From NCBI GenBank assembly GCA_017744315.1, contig JAGIBN010000008.1:1-64000 (forward strand): DNA of 64,000 nucleotides, given 5' to 3'. The translations under genes were made by a program, and so were the position numbers. Positions 8,505 through 17,766 of the stretch are shown in pieces. Within the stretch, counting starts at the first letter, position 1. Each line of letters begins with the position of its first letter. The notes under the pieces are model-generated. The model saw only the letters and a list, made by a program, of their open reading frames with translations, was not told where the DNA came from and searched no databases. The DNA is from Porphyrobacter sp. Its GTDB lineage: Bacteria; Pseudomonadota; Alphaproteobacteria; Sphingomonadales; Sphingomonadaceae.

Positions 8505-10103
8505 TCATGCTGTGTGCTTTGCAAGGCAAGTGATCCGAAAATGGGCTCCCGATGCTGACGGCACCAGCACGAGAGTTCCACGATAGGCGTGCAAGAGTGA
8601 GCGGGCGATGGCCAGACCAAGTCCGGTGCCCCCCGCTTCGCGTTTGCTCGTGAAGAAAGGATCGAAGATGCGCTCTCGATCTGCCGGCGCGACACCGGGA
8701 CCATTGTCCACCAAGTCGATCTCCACTTCGTCGCCCTGATGTCTCAAGCTGATTTCCAACTTCGAAGCCCCAGCCTGCCGCGCATTTTCGGCAAGTGTCG
8801 TAACGACCGCTTCCAGCGCGCTTCCGTCGAGCTTCAGCGCAGGCCCATCCTGCGGCGCGCTTACTTCGATCGCCAGGTCGTCGTTGCGAAAAGCGTCGGC
8901 CACGGAGGCGAGCACGGATGCCGCATCGGATGTCGCGTTCCCGTCTCCGACCAACACGTCCGCTCGTGCCAATTCCATCAACCGCCGTACGAGTTGGGAA
9001 AGCCGTTCTGCGTCGGCGGCAATGTTGGCCAGGAAGCGATCCCTATCGCGTGGGGCTATATCCGCACGGTGGTCCTGCAGGAGTTCTATTGCACCGGCAA
9101 TTCCCGTCAGAGGAGTCTTGAATTCATGGCTTACGGATGAGGCGAAGTCCCGGAGATACCGCGAGCGCTTCTCTATGCTCTCGGCCATATGGTCGAAGTC
9201 GTCGAAAAGCTGGCGGATCTCCACCACTTGCAGCGACGGCCGATGGGGCAGCGAGCGGCGGCCAGAGGCCAGATCCCGCGTCGCCCGGCTGAGACCTTCG
9301 ATCGGGCGGACTATGGCGCGCGAGAGGACTGCCGATACCATGATCAACAACCCGAATATCGCGATTACGCCAAAGGCTATCTTTCCCCGGTCCTCGTAGA
9401 TCCCGCGGAACAGCGCACGGGGCGAGCGCGAGACGAGAAGGACGCCCACGACCTCTCCGTTTACCCGGATCGGACGTGCGTGGTGCAGGCGAACGTTGGC
9501 CGCGCGGCTGAGCCACTCGAGCGCGTATCGTGCCCGGTACTGGTTGTTCTGGCGCAAGACCGTGGAGGCCCTGCCAGCCAGCGCTCCCCGGACTTCGGGA
9601 AGCATGGCCAGGCTTCTCCCCGCTTCGTTCCCGTTGAGCACCAAACCGTGGCGATCGAGCAGGATCATCGACGCCAGCGTCGTCTGCTTGGCCTCGTTGA
9701 ATACCGGGGCAATCCGGTGGGCGACTGACAAGGCTGCCTGATCTGGCCGAACATCGCTGGCGCCCGCTGCTGGACGCGATGGCAGTATCGGAGACGAGCG
9801 CAAATCGATCTCGGGCGGTCGATCGTGATAGCGGACCGGCGCGATCGACCGGACGGCCGGTGGCAGCACTTGATTGCCGGTTGCCGCCTCCGACCAGAGA
9901 AGAGCTGCAGCGGCCGAAAGCGCAGCGCTTTGTGCCACCAACTCTGCCTCGGTCCGCCGCACCAGGGCATTCTCGTAAACGCGCAGGAATATCGCGCCGA
10001 AACCTGGCAGAGCGGCCACGAACAGCAGGGTTCCGAACAGGATCGTGCGCAAGTGCAGCACTGGCCAGTGCCGCGCGACCAAGGCCTTGAGGCCGGAGAT
10101 CAT
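8505..10103 (-). CDS. Membrane sensor histidine kinase
   Basis: 532-residue kinase. A membrane helix near residues 15-40, a long periplasmic sensor region, a second helix (GVIAIFGLLIMVSAVL) and a HAMP linker precede a HisKA domain with phospho-His near residue 326 (SHEFKTPL). The HATPase domain has DNGPG and GTGLGLAIA. The start at 10103 forms an ATGA overlap with the stop of the response regulator, so the two are translationally coupled. A start at 10127 would overlap far more. The architecture recalls CreC/ChvG-type kinases, but the signal cannot be read from sequence. Confidence 0.88.
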   Translation of the reverse strand: MISGLKALVARHWPVLHLRTILFGTLLFVAALPGFGAIFLRVYENALVRRTEAELVAQSAALSAAAALLWSEAATGNQVLPPAVRSIAPVRYHDRPPEIDLRSSPILPSRPAAGASDVRPDQAALSVAHRIAPVFNEAKQTTLASMILLDRHGLVLNGNEAGRSLAMLPEVRGALAGRASTVLRQNNQYRARYALEWLSRAANVRLHHARPIRVNGEVVGVLLVSRSPRALFRGIYEDRGKIAFGVIAIFGLLIMVSAVLSRAIVRPIEGLSRATRDLASGRRSLPHRPSLQVVEIRQLFDDFDHMAESIEKRSRYLRDFASSVSHEFKTPLTGIAGAIELLQDHRADIAPRDRDRFLANIAADAERLSQLVRRLMELARADVLVGDGNATSDAASVLASVADAFRNDDLAIEVSAPQDGPALKLDGSALEAVVTTLAENARQAGASKLEISLRHQGDEVEIDLVDNGPGVAPADRERIFDPFFTSKREAGGTGLGLAIARSLLHAYRGTLVLVPSASGAHFRITCLAKHTA

Positions 10104-10810
10104 GCTTGGGCGCTCGCCCCCGAACAACTACCGATCCGGTAACCGATGCCGGCGCGGGTCTCCACGATGTCCGAACAACCCGCCTCGGCGAACTTGCGTC
10201 GCAGATTGCGCACGTGGCTGTCGACCGTGCGGTCGGTCAGCGCGAAATCGGGCCCGTGGAGCCGACTGATGATCTGATCCCGCGAAAAGACCCGCGAAGG
10301 TGCAGAGGCCAGTGTGCGCAGGATGTTGAACTCAGAGACGGTCAGGCCGATTTGCTGCTCCGCCCAGCGAGCCTCCCATGTTTCCGTATCGAGACTGAGG
10401 AGCCCATGCAGGATGACAACGGAAGACTCCACGGTCACCGGACGCGCTGCGCTCCGACGAAGGATGGCCGTTGCCCGGGCGACGACTTCACGTGGCGAAA
10501 ACGGCTTCACCACATAGTCGTCGGCCCCAAGTTCGATCCCCAGGACACGATCGATCTCGTCATCCCGCGAAGAGAGGAAGAAGATCGGCACATCGCTGCT
10601 GGCCCGCAGCTTGCGACAAACCTCCAGCCCATCCATGCGCGGCATGTTGATGTCGAGCAGGACAAGGTCCGGGGATCTGCGCTGGACTTGTGCAAGCGCC
10701 TCCTCCCCGTCGCCAGCTTCGATCGTTTCCATTCCCGCCTTGCCGAAGGCGAAAACAAGCAGCTGGCGAATGTGCGGATCGTCATCAACGATGAGGATTG
10801 TCTTGGGCAT
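10100..10810 (-). CDS. OmpR-family response regulator
   Basis: 236-residue regulator. The receiver domain has acidic DDD at residues 9-11, phosphoacceptor Asp53 (LLDINMPRMDG), and the SSRDDE and KPFS motifs. The winged-helix DNA-binding domain ends in TVDSHVRNLRRKF and GIGYRIG. The start at 10810 (MPKTILIVDDD) is set by the receiver fold; the frame continues upstream without homology. Its stop overlaps the kinase start, and the DUF4153/DUF4173-type gene ends 11 bases upstream, so the three form one operon. Confidence 0.92.
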   Translation of the reverse strand: MPKTILIVDDDPHIRQLLVFAFGKAGMETIEAGDGEEALAQVQRRSPDLVLLDINMPRMDGLEVCRKLRASSDVPIFFLSSRDDEIDRVLGIELGADDYVVKPFSPREVVARATAILRRSAARPVTVESSVVILHGLLSLDTETWEARWAEQQIGLTVSEFNILRTLASAPSRVFSRDQIISRLHGPDFALTDRTVDSHVRNLRRKFAEAGCSDIVETRAGIGYRIGSCSGASAQA

Positions 10811-10821
10811 CGGGCACAAGT

Positions 10822-12453
10822 TCACTTCCTGGCCTCCTCTGTCAACGCGGCGGCAGGGGCCGGCACACTCGTCGGCGGAGCTGTTACCCCCGCGGGCGAC
10901 GGCGCAGGCGGCGATGGGACCACCTCGATCTCTGGCACCACAATGACGCTGCCGTCGCAATCCCGCACGGCTGGCTCGAGCGATTTGTGCGGAATGCCGG
11001 CCAGCATCGTCCGCGCCCGTTCAAACCGGCTCTCGGCCAGCATCGTCCATCCTCCGTCATGCAGGTGCTGGTCGAGCTCAGCGAAGCGCCGCTCACGCAC
11101 CACCTGGACCCGTTCGCGGAAGGCGGGCTTGAGATCGGTTCGTCCCTCGAGCGCAATCAGGGGCAACAGAGCTGAATCGCCGAGACCGTCGAGATAGCAC
11201 AAGTCGAGCTCTACCCCCCGGCCCCCGGCTTCTCGGGCGTGGCGCACGTTCCACGACGCGGCGACCGCGCCCAGATCCACGAAACTGGCTAGCGTGAGCA
11301 CCAATGCCGCCGCCGCCATGTTCACGTTGATCAGCCAGCCCGAACTACGATCGCGCAGCATCCGCCAGCAGATGGCGACGAGGCCGAAGCCCACTAGCAG
11401 CATCCAGACAAGCGCGGCGATGCGCAGCTCCGTCAGGGAGTAGGACTGCACATAGCTGAGCGTCCGCTCGATCGAGAAAGCCACCAGCAGCAGGTTCTGA
11501 AAAATCCACAGCACCACCAGCCAGCGGATGGAGGGCACAGCGGCCGTCGTTGATCCCGGCCTCAATGTCACCAGGACGAATGCGGCCGCCAGCAAGGCAG
11601 TCGCGATTAAGGGATAGGCACCGCGATGGGCATACTGCGCCATCGTCATGTCCGGTAATTCGGCAAGGCCCGAGAAATAGGCGATGTCGAGCACGTTCTG
11701 CAGCGCGAACAGCAGATTGAACACCACGAGCGACAGCGTAACCGAAGCGACCGACACGCCTGGAAGCGAAAGGTCTCCACGCCCGTCAAAGGTAGGCAGT
11801 ATGCGTCTTGCAAGGCGGGCCCGCAGCAGGCCCCAGACCGTTATGAACAACCCGATCCAGAGACCGATCCGAAGGGGACTCAGCATCGCCAGGTCGGGGA
11901 TGGCGGCCGAGTAAAGGAACGCCTTGAGTACCGGGTTGGCGGCCGAAAACAGCGCCAGGATGACGATAGACCCGGCCAAGGGCAGAGCAATTATCGGAAG
12001 CATCGCCCGGAGCCCGAAGCGATAGCCTCCTGTCCTGCGTCGAGCCTTCGACGCCCGCTTCAGGTCGAAGAGCGGCGCGAAGGGACCGCGTACACTCTGC
12101 CACAGAACACGTTGAAACCACTGCCAACCGTCGCCAAACCGCGCCGTCGCCGGAATGAGGGCGGCAATCGTTGCGGATATCCAGAGCAGGCACCAGGCGA
12201 GCAAGCTGGTGTCGTAGACTAGGGCGAAAGCGAACACCGCTGCAGCGAGAACGCAGGCCCATGCCCGTCGGTCCTGCCTCACGGCATGGTTGCCGGCGAC
12301 GAGGCCAATAACGAGCGCAACGGCGTAGAAGCCGATGTGCGCGCCATACAGTCCCTGCCGGTAGAATAGCCAATCGCCTATTCCGACAAGCAGGGCGGTG
12401 AGCCCGAGCTTCCACAGAAAGCTCGAGCGGAAGCTGAAAGCGGACAGCGGCAT
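10822..12453 (-). CDS. DUF4153/DUF4173-type polytopic membrane protein
   Basis: 543-residue inner-membrane protein. Roughly a dozen hydrophobic helices fill residues 10-420. A soluble C-terminal part then ends in a Pro/Ala/Val-rich tail (about residues 495-540). The loops DLKRASKARRRTGG and MTMAQYAHRGAYPLIATALLAA resemble DUF4173-family proteins; function is unknown. It is the first gene of an operon with a response regulator and a kinase, so it may contribute to signal perception or be the controlled output. No strong ribosome binding site is needed to fix the start, which immediately precedes the first helix. Confidence 0.78.
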   Translation of the reverse strand: MPLSAFSFRSSFLWKLGLTALLVGIGDWLFYRQGLYGAHIGFYAVALVIGLVAGNHAVRQDRRAWACVLAAAVFAFALVYDTSLLAWCLLWISATIAALIPATARFGDGWQWFQRVLWQSVRGPFAPLFDLKRASKARRRTGGYRFGLRAMLPIIALPLAGSIVILALFSAANPVLKAFLYSAAIPDLAMLSPLRIGLWIGLFITVWGLLRARLARRILPTFDGRGDLSLPGVSVASVTLSLVVFNLLFALQNVLDIAYFSGLAELPDMTMAQYAHRGAYPLIATALLAAAFVLVTLRPGSTTAAVPSIRWLVVLWIFQNLLLVAFSIERTLSYVQSYSLTELRIAALVWMLLVGFGLVAICWRMLRDRSSGWLINVNMAAAALVLTLASFVDLGAVAASWNVRHAREAGGRGVELDLCYLDGLGDSALLPLIALEGRTDLKPAFRERVQVVRERRFAELDQHLHDGGWTMLAESRFERARTMLAGIPHKSLEPAVRDCDGSVIVVPEIEVVPSPPAPSPAGVTAPPTSVPAPAAALTEEARK

Positions 12454-12733
12454 GGCAATCTCCCCATTGATCTTGGGGCGGATTGCATGGGGCGTGCGCA
12501 GAACGTGCTGCTGCCCGGTTCAATAGGTGATGTGCCTTTGGTGCAGAAGCCGTGCAGGTCTGCGGAGAGAGGTCAGACTACCGCATTTCCAATGGTGGCG
12601 GTGGTAAACGCCGCGTCACTCGCGCCAACGTCAGCGGCAGGAAAACGGTCTGAAGAGACATTGAGCCTCGCGGTCGCGCGAAAGATCCGCGGCCCTTGGT
12701 GGCGTCAGCGTCTCAGTTCACCCGCCAGGGCTG

Positions 12734-13735
12734 TCACCTTTCGCCACCCGCTCCGGGTGTTTCGGAACTGGCTTCGTCCTCGATCACCGTTAGCGGGCTT
12801 CCTGACCCACCGGCCGTTAGCGATTCCGGTGTGACGATGATCACGCTTCCCAGCGCCAGCACCTCGGACACTGCCCTACGGAAACCAGCGGGGATGTCGA
12901 ATTGTCCGCCATCATCCGTGGTCACTTCCATGCTCTGGCCGGGGCCTGCAAATTTGACCTTCAGCCACTGTCGTCCGGTATTGTCCCAGGTGCGCAGCAT
13001 GTAGGCCGTGGCCTCGTTAACCGGACGCAAGGGCCGGACCGTGGCCGATCCTATCTCTACTCCACCGCGAAGGACGATGGCGCGCTGATCCGCCACGCTC
13101 ACGATCACGGATACCAGCCCTTCGGGCGCACGTTCGGGATGCCATTCGAAGGGGGCATCGGCGAGCGATTGCGAGCTGGTTGACGCGGCCGGGACGGCGA
13201 TCTGGGGCTCTGCCGAGCCTTGTGGAACGGCCGGGATGCTTGTGATGACGACCGTCATGCCCAATTGCGTCGCGTCGAACAGCAACTTGGAAAAGGCCAT
13301 CGGCAGGCGAATGCAGCCGTGCGAGGCCGGATAGCCTGGCAACTTTCCGGCGTGGAGGGCGATCCCATCCCAGGTCAGCCGCTGCATGTTGGGCATCGGC
13401 GCATTGTTGTAGCGGTTGGAGTAGTGCTCCTTGCGCTTCTGAAGGATGGTGAAGACACCGGTCGGCGTCTCATGGCCTTCGCTGCCGGTGGAGACAGTAG
13501 ACGCGGCAATCGGCACGCCATTGCGAAACAGGACCGCTCGCTGAGTCTCGAGGTTGACGACTAGTAGCGCAGGCCCCTCAGAGCTGAGTTCAGGCGCCCA
13601 GATGTACTCTCCCGGCGACAACGAAGTCGTCAGGTCGAGTATCGGCCGATCGCCGCGGTCAACGGCCTGGGCGCTGGCTGCACTCGCCACAAACAAGGTG
13701 GCCACGCATGTCGTCAAGAGAGCGGTTCTGTTCAT
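12734..13735 (-). CDS. Secreted L,D-transpeptidase (YkuD family)
   Basis: 333-residue exported protein with a Sec signal peptide (cleavage expected after ASAQA, residue 24). The YkuD domain, about residues 56-190, has the full catalytic signature: His128 (IALHAG) and SHGCIRLP with His139, Cys141 and Arg143. Such enzymes cross-link peptidoglycan between meso-diaminopimelate residues or attach proteins to it. The remaining C-terminal ~130 residues form a further region of unknown fold, making it longer than a minimal YkuD enzyme. The 280 bases upstream show no further gene. Confidence 0.9.
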   Translation of the reverse strand: MNRTALLTTCVATLFVASAASAQAVDRGDRPILDLTTSLSPGEYIWAPELSSEGPALLVVNLETQRAVLFRNGVPIAASTVSTGSEGHETPTGVFTILQKRKEHYSNRYNNAPMPNMQRLTWDGIALHAGKLPGYPASHGCIRLPMAFSKLLFDATQLGMTVVITSIPAVPQGSAEPQIAVPAASTSSQSLADAPFEWHPERAPEGLVSVIVSVADQRAIVLRGGVEIGSATVRPLRPVNEATAYMLRTWDNTGRQWLKVKFAGPGQSMEVTTDDGGQFDIPAGFRRAVSEVLALGSVIIVTPESLTAGGSGSPLTVIEDEASSETPGAGGER

Positions 13736-13796
13736 GGAGCCGACGATGGCTCAACAAACAGCCCGATTCTATCGGGACTTTCCCGGGATCACCGCC

Positions 13797-14120
13797 CTAG
13801 GATTTCGCCGGGATCTTATCGAACTCAGCCTGGATCTCCGCCAGCTTCTCGTCGCTAAGGGCTGTCTCGAACTGCTGGATCGCCTTGAGCGTCAGGTCGC
13901 GGCCCGATGTTTGAAACAGGCTGTTGGCCCAGATCGTGGGAATGAGCCTTTTCAGGATGGCGGCTGCAGCCGGATCATCGATCAACTTTCCGACCAGCGT
14001 GTCGGTGACCGAATAGTGTGCAGGCTGCACCGCGGCTTGGGCGAAGGCCTGCCCTGCCATCAGTGGCAAAGCGGCGGCCGCCAGCGACGCCAGGGCCAAG
14101 GCGATCCGTGTCTTGCGCAT
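13797..14120 (-). CDS. Small periplasmic protein of unknown function
   Basis: 107 residues. A Sec signal peptide (MRKTRIALALASL...AGQAFA) precedes a mature helical region with DTLVGKLIDDPAAAAILKRL and a terminal EFDKIPAKS. The start at 14120 is preferred over 14132 because GGAG lies at the correct distance before it. I recognise no catalytic motif. It stands between the transpeptidase and the catabolic operon and may be transcribed with the latter, since only 25 bases separate it from the FAH-family gene. Similar repeats of this helical segment occur at the end of some larger sphingomonad enzymes as far as I recall. Confidence 0.7.
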   Translation of the reverse strand: MRKTRIALALASLAAAALPLMAGQAFAQAAVQPAHYSVTDTLVGKLIDDPAAAAILKRLIPTIWANSLFQTSGRDLTLKAIQQFETALSDEKLAEIQAEFDKIPAKS

Positions 14121-14145
14121 GGTTCTCTCCATCTTTCGATTTGCT

Positions 14146-15126
14146 TCAGTCGATTGCGGGGGTGCGGGCCTGTGCCACGCGTTGCTCGATTGCCCCGAAA
14201 AGCGCGCGTTGGTCAGCTGTCAGGGCCTGCATGCGGCAACTGTCGCCAAACCGCATGAATGGCGTTGAGGGCTTGCCGTCAGCGATGATCTCGATGGCGC
14301 GTCGCTCGGAGATGCAGCTGGACCCGACGCGGGCATAGTCGGCATTGGCCACGGTGCCGGAGCCAATGATCGTGCCGGCCACGAGATTGCGGGTAGCGGC
14401 GGCGTGGGCGACGAGCTCGTGAAAGCCGTAGGCCATTTCGCGACCATTGGCCTGGCCGAAGCGCTCGCCGTTCCAGTCGATCTGCAGATCGAGACAGACC
14501 CGGCCATCGCGCCAATCGTCTCCTAGCTCATCCGGAGTGACGGCGAAGGGGGCCATCGAGCAGGCCGGCTTGGCCTGTATCCAACCGAAGCCCGTCTTCA
14601 TCTCAGGCACGGCAAGCGCGCGCAACGACCAGTCGTTGATCTGCACCATGAGCTTGATGTGCTCCATCGCGTCCTTCGCAGAGATCCCCATTGGAACGGC
14701 ATCGACGATCACGCCGAACTCGCCCTCGAAATCGATACCATGGGCTTCGTCGGGAAAAGGTGCTGGCTCATAGGGGCCGAGGAAGCGATCGGACATACCC
14801 TGGTACATCAGCGGCTTGTCGTGTTCGATGCGCTCCGTGCCGAAGGCGACCTGCATCAGGTCGGCGTGGGTCTGGAATGCCGAACCGTCGAGCCATTGCC
14901 AGGTGCGAGGGAGTGGGGCCCGCAGTGTGGCCGGGTCCAATGGCTCTCCCTCACCGCCGTCGACTTGCGCCGCTGCGGCCCGCAGATCGGGCTTAGCCGC
15001 CGACCAGTCGGTGATGGCTGCCAGGAGGTTCGGCCAGCCGGGGACGGCCTGTGCGCGCGAGCCGTCTTCAGAGACGACCAGAAGCTCACCATCGGGTGTT
15101 CCGTTGTCGCGGGTAACGAGCCTCAC
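14146..15126 (-). CDS. Fumarylacetoacetate hydrolase (FAH) family protein
   Basis: 326-residue protein of the FAH/MhpD superfamily, whose members hydrolyse or hydrate acylpyruvates and 2-oxo-dienoates at the end of aromatic meta-cleavage routes. The metal-site segments GIDFEGEFGVIVDAVP, IKLMVQINDWS and the closing loop with IIGSGTVAN are present. It starts with GTG at 15126, in a GTGA overlap with the preceding cupin gene, so it is translationally coupled and last in the five-gene operon. Its likely role is processing the ring-cleavage product after the C-C hydrolase step. Substrate unknown. Confidence 0.88.
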   Translation of the reverse strand: MRLVTRDNGTPDGELLVVSEDGSRAQAVPGWPNLLAAITDWSAAKPDLRAAAAQVDGGEGEPLDPATLRAPLPRTWQWLDGSAFQTHADLMQVAFGTERIEHDKPLMYQGMSDRFLGPYEPAPFPDEAHGIDFEGEFGVIVDAVPMGISAKDAMEHIKLMVQINDWSLRALAVPEMKTGFGWIQAKPACSMAPFAVTPDELGDDWRDGRVCLDLQIDWNGERFGQANGREMAYGFHELVAHAAATRNLVAGTIIGSGTVANADYARVGSSCISERRAIEIIADGKPSTPFMRFGDSCRMQALTADQRALFGAIEQRVAQARTPAID

Positions 15127-15692
15127 GGCTCAAGCCCGTCTTCGTACTGCCCGTCGATCAGGATGAACGCGATGCGGCAGTTCTGCCCTGAACGATTGGC
15201 CCAGCCGTGATTGGTCCCCCGCTGGATGACGATGTCGCCGGCCCGGACGACCGTTTCGCCAATGTCGAGGATCAGGGTAACCTCTCCCTCCAGCACGATC
15301 CCGTAGTCGACAGTCTCTGTGCGATGCATGAAGTGGTGGCGCGATGTGCCGTCGCCTGAGTGCGATGACGCATCCCCAGCGCCGACCTCGGCGAAATGGG
15401 CCTTGGCCTCCTCGACGGACATAGTCCCGTGGCGCTCGTCCTCGGGCGGTATGTCGAGCACGCGGATGCGGGTGCCGTGGCGGGGAGGTACGAGCTTTAT
15501 GCCCTCCTCACGGGGCTCTCCCGAAGCACGATCGATCCGAGCGGGAGATTCGCGCGTGTTCCACACCTCGTGAAACAGCGGGCCGATGTCGCCGCCGATC
15601 CGCACGACGCGGGCCGGTGGCCCGTCTTCCTGGATCACCGCCCTGCCCTGGGCGTCGTGTCCGGTAACGATGCGGCGGACTGTCCTGCTCAT
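15123..15692 (-). CDS. Cupin-domain protein
   Basis: 189 residues with a single cupin barrel. Metal-ligand histidines and glutamate are visible in HHFMHRTETVDYG, followed by GEVTLILDIGE and the second cupin motif RGTNHGW. Start ATG 15692 follows a strong GGAGGG site. The ends overlap the hydrolase upstream (ATGA) and the FAH gene downstream (GTGA). Proteins of this shape accompany aromatic and polyketide catabolic clusters, where they may be isomerases, decarboxylases or dioxygenases. Which applies here is not readable. Confidence 0.85.
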   Translation of the reverse strand: MSRTVRRIVTGHDAQGRAVIQEDGPPARVVRIGGDIGPLFHEVWNTRESPARIDRASGEPREEGIKLVPPRHGTRIRVLDIPPEDERHGTMSVEEAKAHFAEVGAGDASSHSGDGTSRHHFMHRTETVDYGIVLEGEVTLILDIGETVVRAGDIVIQRGTNHGWANRSGQNCRIAFILIDGQYEDGLEP

Positions 15693-16846
15693 CCGGTTTT
15701 CCCTCCCAAAGTCTCCGCGAACCAATCGGCGATGAAATCGCGCCCGTAGCTCATGTTGTCGGCTCCGACGTGCTCGACCCCGCCTTCGCGGTCGGTGAAG
15801 ATCTTGAGCTCTCGGCGGGGCGAGTTGACGAGTTGCCCGTGTGTGCGGTGCGCGTAATCTACCGCGATCTGCCGGTCCCTTGCGCCGTGGGTGACGAGGA
15901 ACGGCACACGAATGCGATCGAGGTGCCCCTCGAGAGTCATCAGGGAAGCCTTGGCGAGGAATTCGTCCATGTCGCTTGCGCCGAAGGCCCAGAGTACGTG
16001 CGCCCAGTAGTGAGGCACAGGATTCTCGCCTTCGCGGCGGAGGCGGGCTTGCTGCACCTCGGCCCAGTCGTGATTAGCACCCCAGACCGCCCCGCTTTTA
16101 AAGCGCGGCTCATAGGCCACGGCGCGGGGAGCGAAGTGGCCGCCGAGCGAGATGCCGGTCATGCCTATCCGGCCTGGATCCACCTCGGGCTGCTGCTCCA
16201 GCCAGTCGACGGCGCGGCTTGCCCAGCTTTCGGAGTGCGGATCGACCGGCAAGCTCTGTAGCCGCAGCGCTTCGCCGCTGCCGGGCTGGTCGACGCAGAG
16301 TGTCGAAATCCCGCGCCGCGCCAGAGCTTCGGGCAGGCGCGACCAGTAGAGCAGCTCCTTCGAGCTATCGAGACCGTTGCAGTAGACGACCGCAGGCTGC
16401 CGCCCGGCTCCCGGCGCGCGAGTCCAGAGCGCCGGCATCGTGCCATGCGCGAGCCGGATCTCCACCCGCTCCCGGTTGATCTGGCCCAGCGCGGTCGAGC
16501 GGTCGAACGCCGCGCGGGCGCGAAGGTAGGTTGCCTCGCGTCCGGTCGAGCCTTGTTGTTGCATCCGCTCGGCCACCAGAAGGTAGAGTGCCGCTCGCTC
16601 AAGCTTGTCGGAGGCGGAGAAGGCGCGGCCGTTCGCCTCGTCTTCATCCGCCAGCTCGATCAGCGTGTCGGCCTTGGCGACCCATCGGGCCATGAATTGC
16701 GGAGTTCCAGCGTCGGCTCCACTCTCGGTGGCGTCGAGCAACGGCTGACACATGTCGACGATCTCGCCGATCTTGCCGCCGCTTTCGAGCGCCATCGCAA
16801 CCGAAAGGTTCCAGATGTAGTTCGGGAAGTATTCGAACAACGCCAT
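15689..16846 (-). CDS. Alpha/beta hydrolase, C-C bond hydrolase type
   Basis: 385-residue alpha/beta hydrolase with a long N-terminal helical cap (about residues 1-130). The nucleophile is Ser233 in GISLGG; an acidic residue in GARDRQ and a C-terminal His in VEHVGADN complete a triad. The layout resembles 2,6-dihydroxypseudooxynicotine hydrolase and related FrsA/DUF1100-like enzymes that break C-C bonds in ring-cleavage products or acylated phenols. It lies 6 bases after the extradiol dioxygenase and overlaps the cupin gene. A C-C hydrolase directly after extradiol cleavage fits pathway logic; the true substrate is unknown. Confidence 0.85.
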   Translation of the reverse strand: MALFEYFPNYIWNLSVAMALESGGKIGEIVDMCQPLLDATESGADAGTPQFMARWVAKADTLIELADEDEANGRAFSASDKLERAALYLLVAERMQQQGSTGREATYLRARAAFDRSTALGQINRERVEIRLAHGTMPALWTRAPGAGRQPAVVYCNGLDSSKELLYWSRLPEALARRGISTLCVDQPGSGEALRLQSLPVDPHSESWASRAVDWLEQQPEVDPGRIGMTGISLGGHFAPRAVAYEPRFKSGAVWGANHDWAEVQQARLRREGENPVPHYWAHVLWAFGASDMDEFLAKASLMTLEGHLDRIRVPFLVTHGARDRQIAVDYAHRTHGQLVNSPRRELKIFTDREGGVEHVGADNMSYGRDFIADWFAETLGGKTG

Positions 16847-16852
16847 CGCGGA

Positions 16853-17755
16853 TCACACCTCCGCCGGCTGGAACAGGCACGGATCGGGTGCGGGATGCGG
16901 CATGGTTTGCGGACCACCCACGCCGATGCCCCACTGGTCCATGACGCGCGGGCCAGGAGCATGGACTGTTGGCTCGTGTGTCTCGAAATCCACCTCTTCC
17001 AGCTCCGCCGTATATTCCACCGCGAACCCGTTCGGCGTGGTGAAATAGCTGAAGGCGTTGTTGCCCGCCTTGTGCCGCCCCGGTCCCCAACGAAGCTCGG
17101 TACCGCGCTGCCTGAGACGGCTCGCACCGCACATCATGTCGTCCACGCCGAGCATGTCGTAGGCGACGTGGTTCAGGCACGGAGGCCCGGGCAGAATCGC
17201 CAGCCGATGGTGCGCCGAATTGCAGCGCAGGAAGACCATGAAGTCACCGAGCCAGTCGGACACGCGGAAGCCCAGGACATCGGTGAAGAAGGTCACCGCA
17301 GCCTGAGGGTCGGGCGAATGCAGGACGATGTGGCTGATCTTGACCGGCAGACCCTCCCAGCGTTCCAGCGTCCGCTTTTCGAGGGGTTCCACTTCGGCGG
17401 AGATCTCGAACGGCAGGCCGTCTGGGGAGAAGAAGCGGAAGCCATGGCCGCCGCCGGGCGCACTCAGGTCCTTGGGAGAATGAACGATCCGGCAGCCCGA
17501 TTCCGCGACCATGAGGTGAAGTGCATCGACGTCGCTTCGGCTGTGCGCGGCCAATGCAATGACTTCGACATGGTTCACGCTGGCCTTGTGCAGCCGAACG
17601 ACGTGATGTTCGTCGGCGCCTGCCGTCTTGAACCAGGCTAGGCCGTCTTCCTCAGCGACTTCGACCAGACCCCAGTCGTCTGCATAGAAGCGCCGTTCGG
17701 TGTCGAAGTCTTCGACTCCATAGCCGACGTAACGGATTTCGGTGATTCGGCTCAT
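16853..17755 (-). CDS. Type I extradiol ring-cleavage dioxygenase (VOC fold)
   Basis: 300-residue two-domain vicinal-oxygen-chelate protein. The C-terminal domain keeps the iron facial triad expected for type I extradiol dioxygenases: His142 (ISHIVLHS), His196 (LNHVAYD) and Glu247 (FAVEYTAE). The second-shell His228 and Tyr248 positions are also kept, so it should be active. It would cleave a catechol-like ring next to its hydroxyls using Fe(II) and O2. Start ATG 17755 was chosen because the VOC domain begins right there; the extra upstream frame overlaps the monooxygenase. Eleven bases separate it from that gene. Confidence 0.9.
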   Translation of the reverse strand: MSRITEIRYVGYGVEDFDTERRFYADDWGLVEVAEEDGLAWFKTAGADEHHVVRLHKASVNHVEVIALAAHSRSDVDALHLMVAESGCRIVHSPKDLSAPGGGHGFRFFSPDGLPFEISAEVEPLEKRTLERWEGLPVKISHIVLHSPDPQAAVTFFTDVLGFRVSDWLGDFMVFLRCNSAHHRLAILPGPPCLNHVAYDMLGVDDMMCGASRLRQRGTELRWGPGRHKAGNNAFSYFTTPNGFAVEYTAELEEVDFETHEPTVHAPGPRVMDQWGIGVGGPQTMPHPAPDPCLFQPAEV

Positions 17756-17766
17756 GGCCTGGCTCC

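Noticed and set aside
12454-12733. Search for a gene in the gap between the DUF4153/DUF4173-type gene and the transpeptidase gene
   Set aside because: Only a short plus-strand frame with no ribosome site or recognisable sequence; nothing supportable.
16445-17641. 398-codon open frame opposite the hydrolase and dioxygenase genes
   Set aside because: Crosses an operon junction; the dioxygenase metal triad is intact on the other strand.
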